DNA from: Planctomycetales bacterium
Lineage (GTDB): Bacteria; Planctomycetota; Phycisphaerae; SM23-33
DNA length: 6,997 bases
Assembly (NCBI GenBank): GCA_030631085.1
Contig: DAOVLV010000092.1
Coordinates: forward strand, 1-6,997
Direction: 5' to 3'
Both the position numbers and the translations under genes were made by a program. Each line of letters opens with the position of its first letter. The first letter of the stretch is position 1. The notes under the pieces were generated by a model, which searched no databases, was not told the origin of the DNA, and worked only from the letters and a program-made list of their open reading frames with translations. Positions 5,480 to 6,997 of the stretch are shown here, one piece after another.

Positions 5480-6036
5480 CAAAAAGAGAAATCGCATCGC
5501 TGGCGTGCAAGATACTGGCCGTCTATGCTTTACTTCATATACCACAGTATTTGCAGGGCGTTTATTTTGCCCTATCCTCTATTATCCAGGGAGAACCGAT
5601 ATTTGGAGATACGTCTGGGGTTCTCTTGAATTTCTCTATTTTCCTCATCCCGACGCTGCTTTATCTTGCTGTCGGCATATTACTATGGCGGAGATCAGAC
5701 GCCCTCGCGTCGCGGATGGTTTCCGATGATCAGCCGTCGGAAGGACAATCCACGATTTCAGGCCGGGCGGTTTCGGCGATTGCCTTTTCCATCGTCGGCC
5801 TGGTGGTCTTGGTCGACGCCATCCCGCGAATAGCCCGCGTCCTGTCCCATCTGGCATTTCAGCCTACCATGGAGTTTGAGGGCAGATGGACAGCCAACGT
5901 AATAGCCGAACTTATCGCTCTTGGTGTCCAGGTAATCCTGGGCGCGGTGCTGTTGGTGGGCGGACGGGCGTTATCGCAACTGGTAACAAAAATCCGCACC
6001 GCCGGACTGAATGACAAAGATCAGAACCAGGCGTAG
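5476..6036 (+). CDS. Small four-helix integral membrane protein of unknown function
   Basis: This 186-residue protein has four predicted membrane segments, at about residues 10-33, 48-71, 98-116 and 141-163. A hydrophilic loop at 72-97 (RRSDALASRMVSDDQPSEG) follows a positively charged end that should be cytoplasmic. The tail is short and polar, ending DKDQNQA. No enzymatic motif is recognised, and I cannot assign a family. The ATG overlaps the DUF2283 stop codon in an ATGA arrangement, so it is probably translated by coupling with that gene. This makes it a possible third member of the small-gene cluster, though it may simply share the transcript. Its TAG stop codon lies within the GTAG head of REP-like copy B, so the present C-terminus may be set by that insertion. 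Confidence 0.83.
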   Translation: MTKREIASLACKILAVYALLHIPQYLQGVYFALSSIIQGEPIFGDTSGVLLNFSIFLIPTLLYLAVGILLWRRSDALASRMVSDDQPSEGQSTISGRAVSAIAFSIVGLVVLVDAIPRIARVLSHLAFQPTMEFEGRWTANVIAELIALGVQVILGAVLLVGGRALSQLVTKIRTAGLNDKDQNQA

Positions 6037-6066
6037 GCTGGGCCGAAGCGAAGCGAGGCCCACCTT
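6033..6066 (+). repeat. REP-like palindromic element (copy B)
   Basis: This is the second copy of the element at 1814-1848. GTAG (6033-6036) is followed by AGG/CCT (6035-6037 with 6063-6065), bulged C6038, and TGGGCC/GGCCCA (6039-6044 with 6057-6062), with the loop gaagcgaagcga. The inner C6043-G6058 pair replaces the A-T pair of copy A, and the loop is one base shorter. It occupies most of the gap between the membrane protein and the URO-D-like gene and could act as a transcript barrier, but no T-run follows. Confidence 0.75.
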
Positions 6067-6077
6067 CTCACCCAAAC

Positions 6078-6083
6078 AGGAGA
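6078..6083 (+). promoter_or_regulatory. Ribosome binding site of the URO-D-like gene
   Basis: AGGAGA lies 7 bases before a GTG at 6091, which favours this GTG over the in-frame ATG at 6130. Confidence 0.65.
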
Positions 6084-6090
6084 ACAAACC

Positions 6091-6997
6091 GTGCCGATTA
6101 CCCCATGCCGTCCCAAGTGGAAAGGTACAATGACCGACCGCGAGCGGTTCAATAATCAGATGCACTACAGGCCCATCGACCGCTGCTTCAACATGGAGTT
6201 CGGCTACTGGAAGGAGAACTTCCACCAATGGCCGATCTTCATCGAAAACGGTATCACCGATAACGCCGAGGCCGACGTCTTCTTCAACTTCGACAAAATC
6301 GCCTACGTCAGCGGAGGCACGTGGCTCAACCCGCCCTTCGCCGAAAAGATCATCGAGGAGACCGCCACGAGCCGGATCATTATGAACCCCAACGGCCTGC
6401 TGGCCGAGGTTCCCAAAGACGGGCACGACACGATCCCGCATTACATCAAGTCATCTATCGTAACGCCGGACGACTGGAAGCGCGTCAAGGACGAGCGGCT
6501 CGACCTGAATGACCCTGCCCGCAAGATAGACGTCGATGCCGTCAAAAAAAACCACCCGCCGGACCGCGACTGGCCGCTTGGCGTCGATTGCGCCTCGATG
6601 ATCGGAAAAGTCCGCGATATGCTCACCTTCGAAGGCCTGGCCTACGCCTGCTACGACCATCCTGAAATGGTCGAAGACATGGTCGAGACCTGCTGCCGGC
6701 TGGTGGAGAATTTCCTCGACCAGGTGCTGGGCGAAATCGACTTCGACTTCGCCAGCGGGTGGGAGGACATCTGCTTCAAGAACGGGCCTATTGTCTCGGT
6801 GGACTTTTTCAGGGACGTGGTTACACCGCGATACAAGCGAATCGGCGAGCGGCTCCACACTGCCGGGATCGACCTGTGGTTCACCGACTGCGACGGCGAC
6901 GGCCGCCCGATCCTGCCGCTTATGATGGAAGGCGGGATTAACTGCCTGTTTCCTTACGAGGTCAACTCCTGTGCGCATCCGGGCGAATTGCTGGATG
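6091..6997 (+). CDS. Uroporphyrinogen decarboxylase (URO-D)-like protein, 3' end outside window
   Basis: The first 302 residues of a URO-D superfamily TIM-barrel protein are present, and the frame is still open at the right edge. The N-terminal MTDRERFNNQMHYRPIDR (14-31) is the usual opening of the family. GWEDICFKNGPIVSVDFFRD (223-242) followed by VVTPRYKRIGERLH matches the highly conserved segment of this superfamily. The DCDGDGRPILPLMMEGGINC segment (266-285) matches the H/DxDG-plus-barrel-strand motif. The superfamily includes true UroD of heme synthesis and the corrinoid methyltransferases MtaA, MtbA and CmuA. This protein belongs to the divergent group that is abundant in planctomycetes and anaerobes, so methyl transfer or an unknown role is more likely than heme synthesis. 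The GTG at 6091 is chosen for its ribosome binding site; ATG 6130 is the alternative. Zinc-ligand residues near the C-terminus cannot be checked. Confidence 0.9.
   Translation, partial: MPITPCRPKWKGTMTDRERFNNQMHYRPIDRCFNMEFGYWKENFHQWPIFIENGITDNAEADVFFNFDKIAYVSGGTWLNPPFAEKIIEETATSRIIMNPNGLLAEVPKDGHDTIPHYIKSSIVTPDDWKRVKDERLDLNDPARKIDVDAVKKNHPPDRDWPLGVDCASMIGKVRDMLTFEGLAYACYDHPEMVEDMVETCCRLVENFLDQVLGEIDFDFASGWEDICFKNGPIVSVDFFRDVVTPRYKRIGERLHTAGIDLWFTDCDGDGRPILPLMMEGGINCLFPYEVNSCAHPGELLD

Noticed and set aside
6451..6978. A 175-codon minus-strand open frame at the right end
   Set aside because: The plus strand encodes a clear URO-D-like protein across the same bases and continues to the window edge.
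1..6997. CRISPR arrays, tRNA or rRNA genes, insertion sequence transposases
   Set aside because: I saw no regularly spaced repeats, no cloverleaf-like sequence, and no transposase frame. The only repeats are the short palindromes and the M42 duplication.

Overview
The window reads as a stretch of bacterial chromosome with ordinary housekeeping genes and small accessory genes, densely packed and moderately GC-rich. The best guess for the host is an anaerobic or sediment planctomycete of the Phycisphaerae type. This rests on the style of the NadB, M42 and URO-D-like proteins, on several genes with no visible Shine-Dalgarno sequence, and on short palindromic repeats scattered between and inside genes. 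It is an inference from protein style, because no marker gene is present.

Layout. Positions 1-1599 hold two tandem M42-family metallo-aminopeptidase genes; the first is cut by the left edge and the second is complete. A stem-loop lies between them and a short-chain dehydrogenase of the pteridine reductase (PTR1/FolM) type (1666-2409). Facing it on the minus strand is a small membrane-anchored J-domain protein (2446-3081). A divergent intergenic region of about 200 bases separates that gene from nadB (L-aspartate oxidase, 3284-4918). nadB is followed with almost no spacing by three small genes: a 108-residue protein that may be a nuclease toxin (4929-5255), a DUF2283 protein that may be its antitoxin (5240-5479), and a four-helix membrane protein (5476-6036). 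These four genes look like one transcription unit: the gap is 10 bases, then 16- and 4-base overlaps. The right end (6091-6997) holds most of a uroporphyrinogen-decarboxylase-like (URO-D superfamily) gene that runs off the window.

The most interesting structure is a pair of REP-like elements at 1814-1848 and 6033-6066. Each begins with GTAG, followed by an imperfect hairpin with the same bulged C, and the two differ by a compensatory base-pair change. One lies in frame inside the dehydrogenase gene and encodes about 12 residues of the protein. The other supplies the stop codon of the membrane protein gene. Two further hairpins, at 1620-1638 and 2476-2505, may belong to other dispersed repeat families; the second is also inside a coding sequence.

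Functionally the genes are a mixture: peptide degradation, pteridine or carbonyl reduction, the first step of de novo NAD synthesis, and a methyltransferase-like URO-D protein. No single pathway links them. The only candidate for a less-described system is the small-gene cluster behind nadB, and its toxin-antitoxin reading is a hypothesis.
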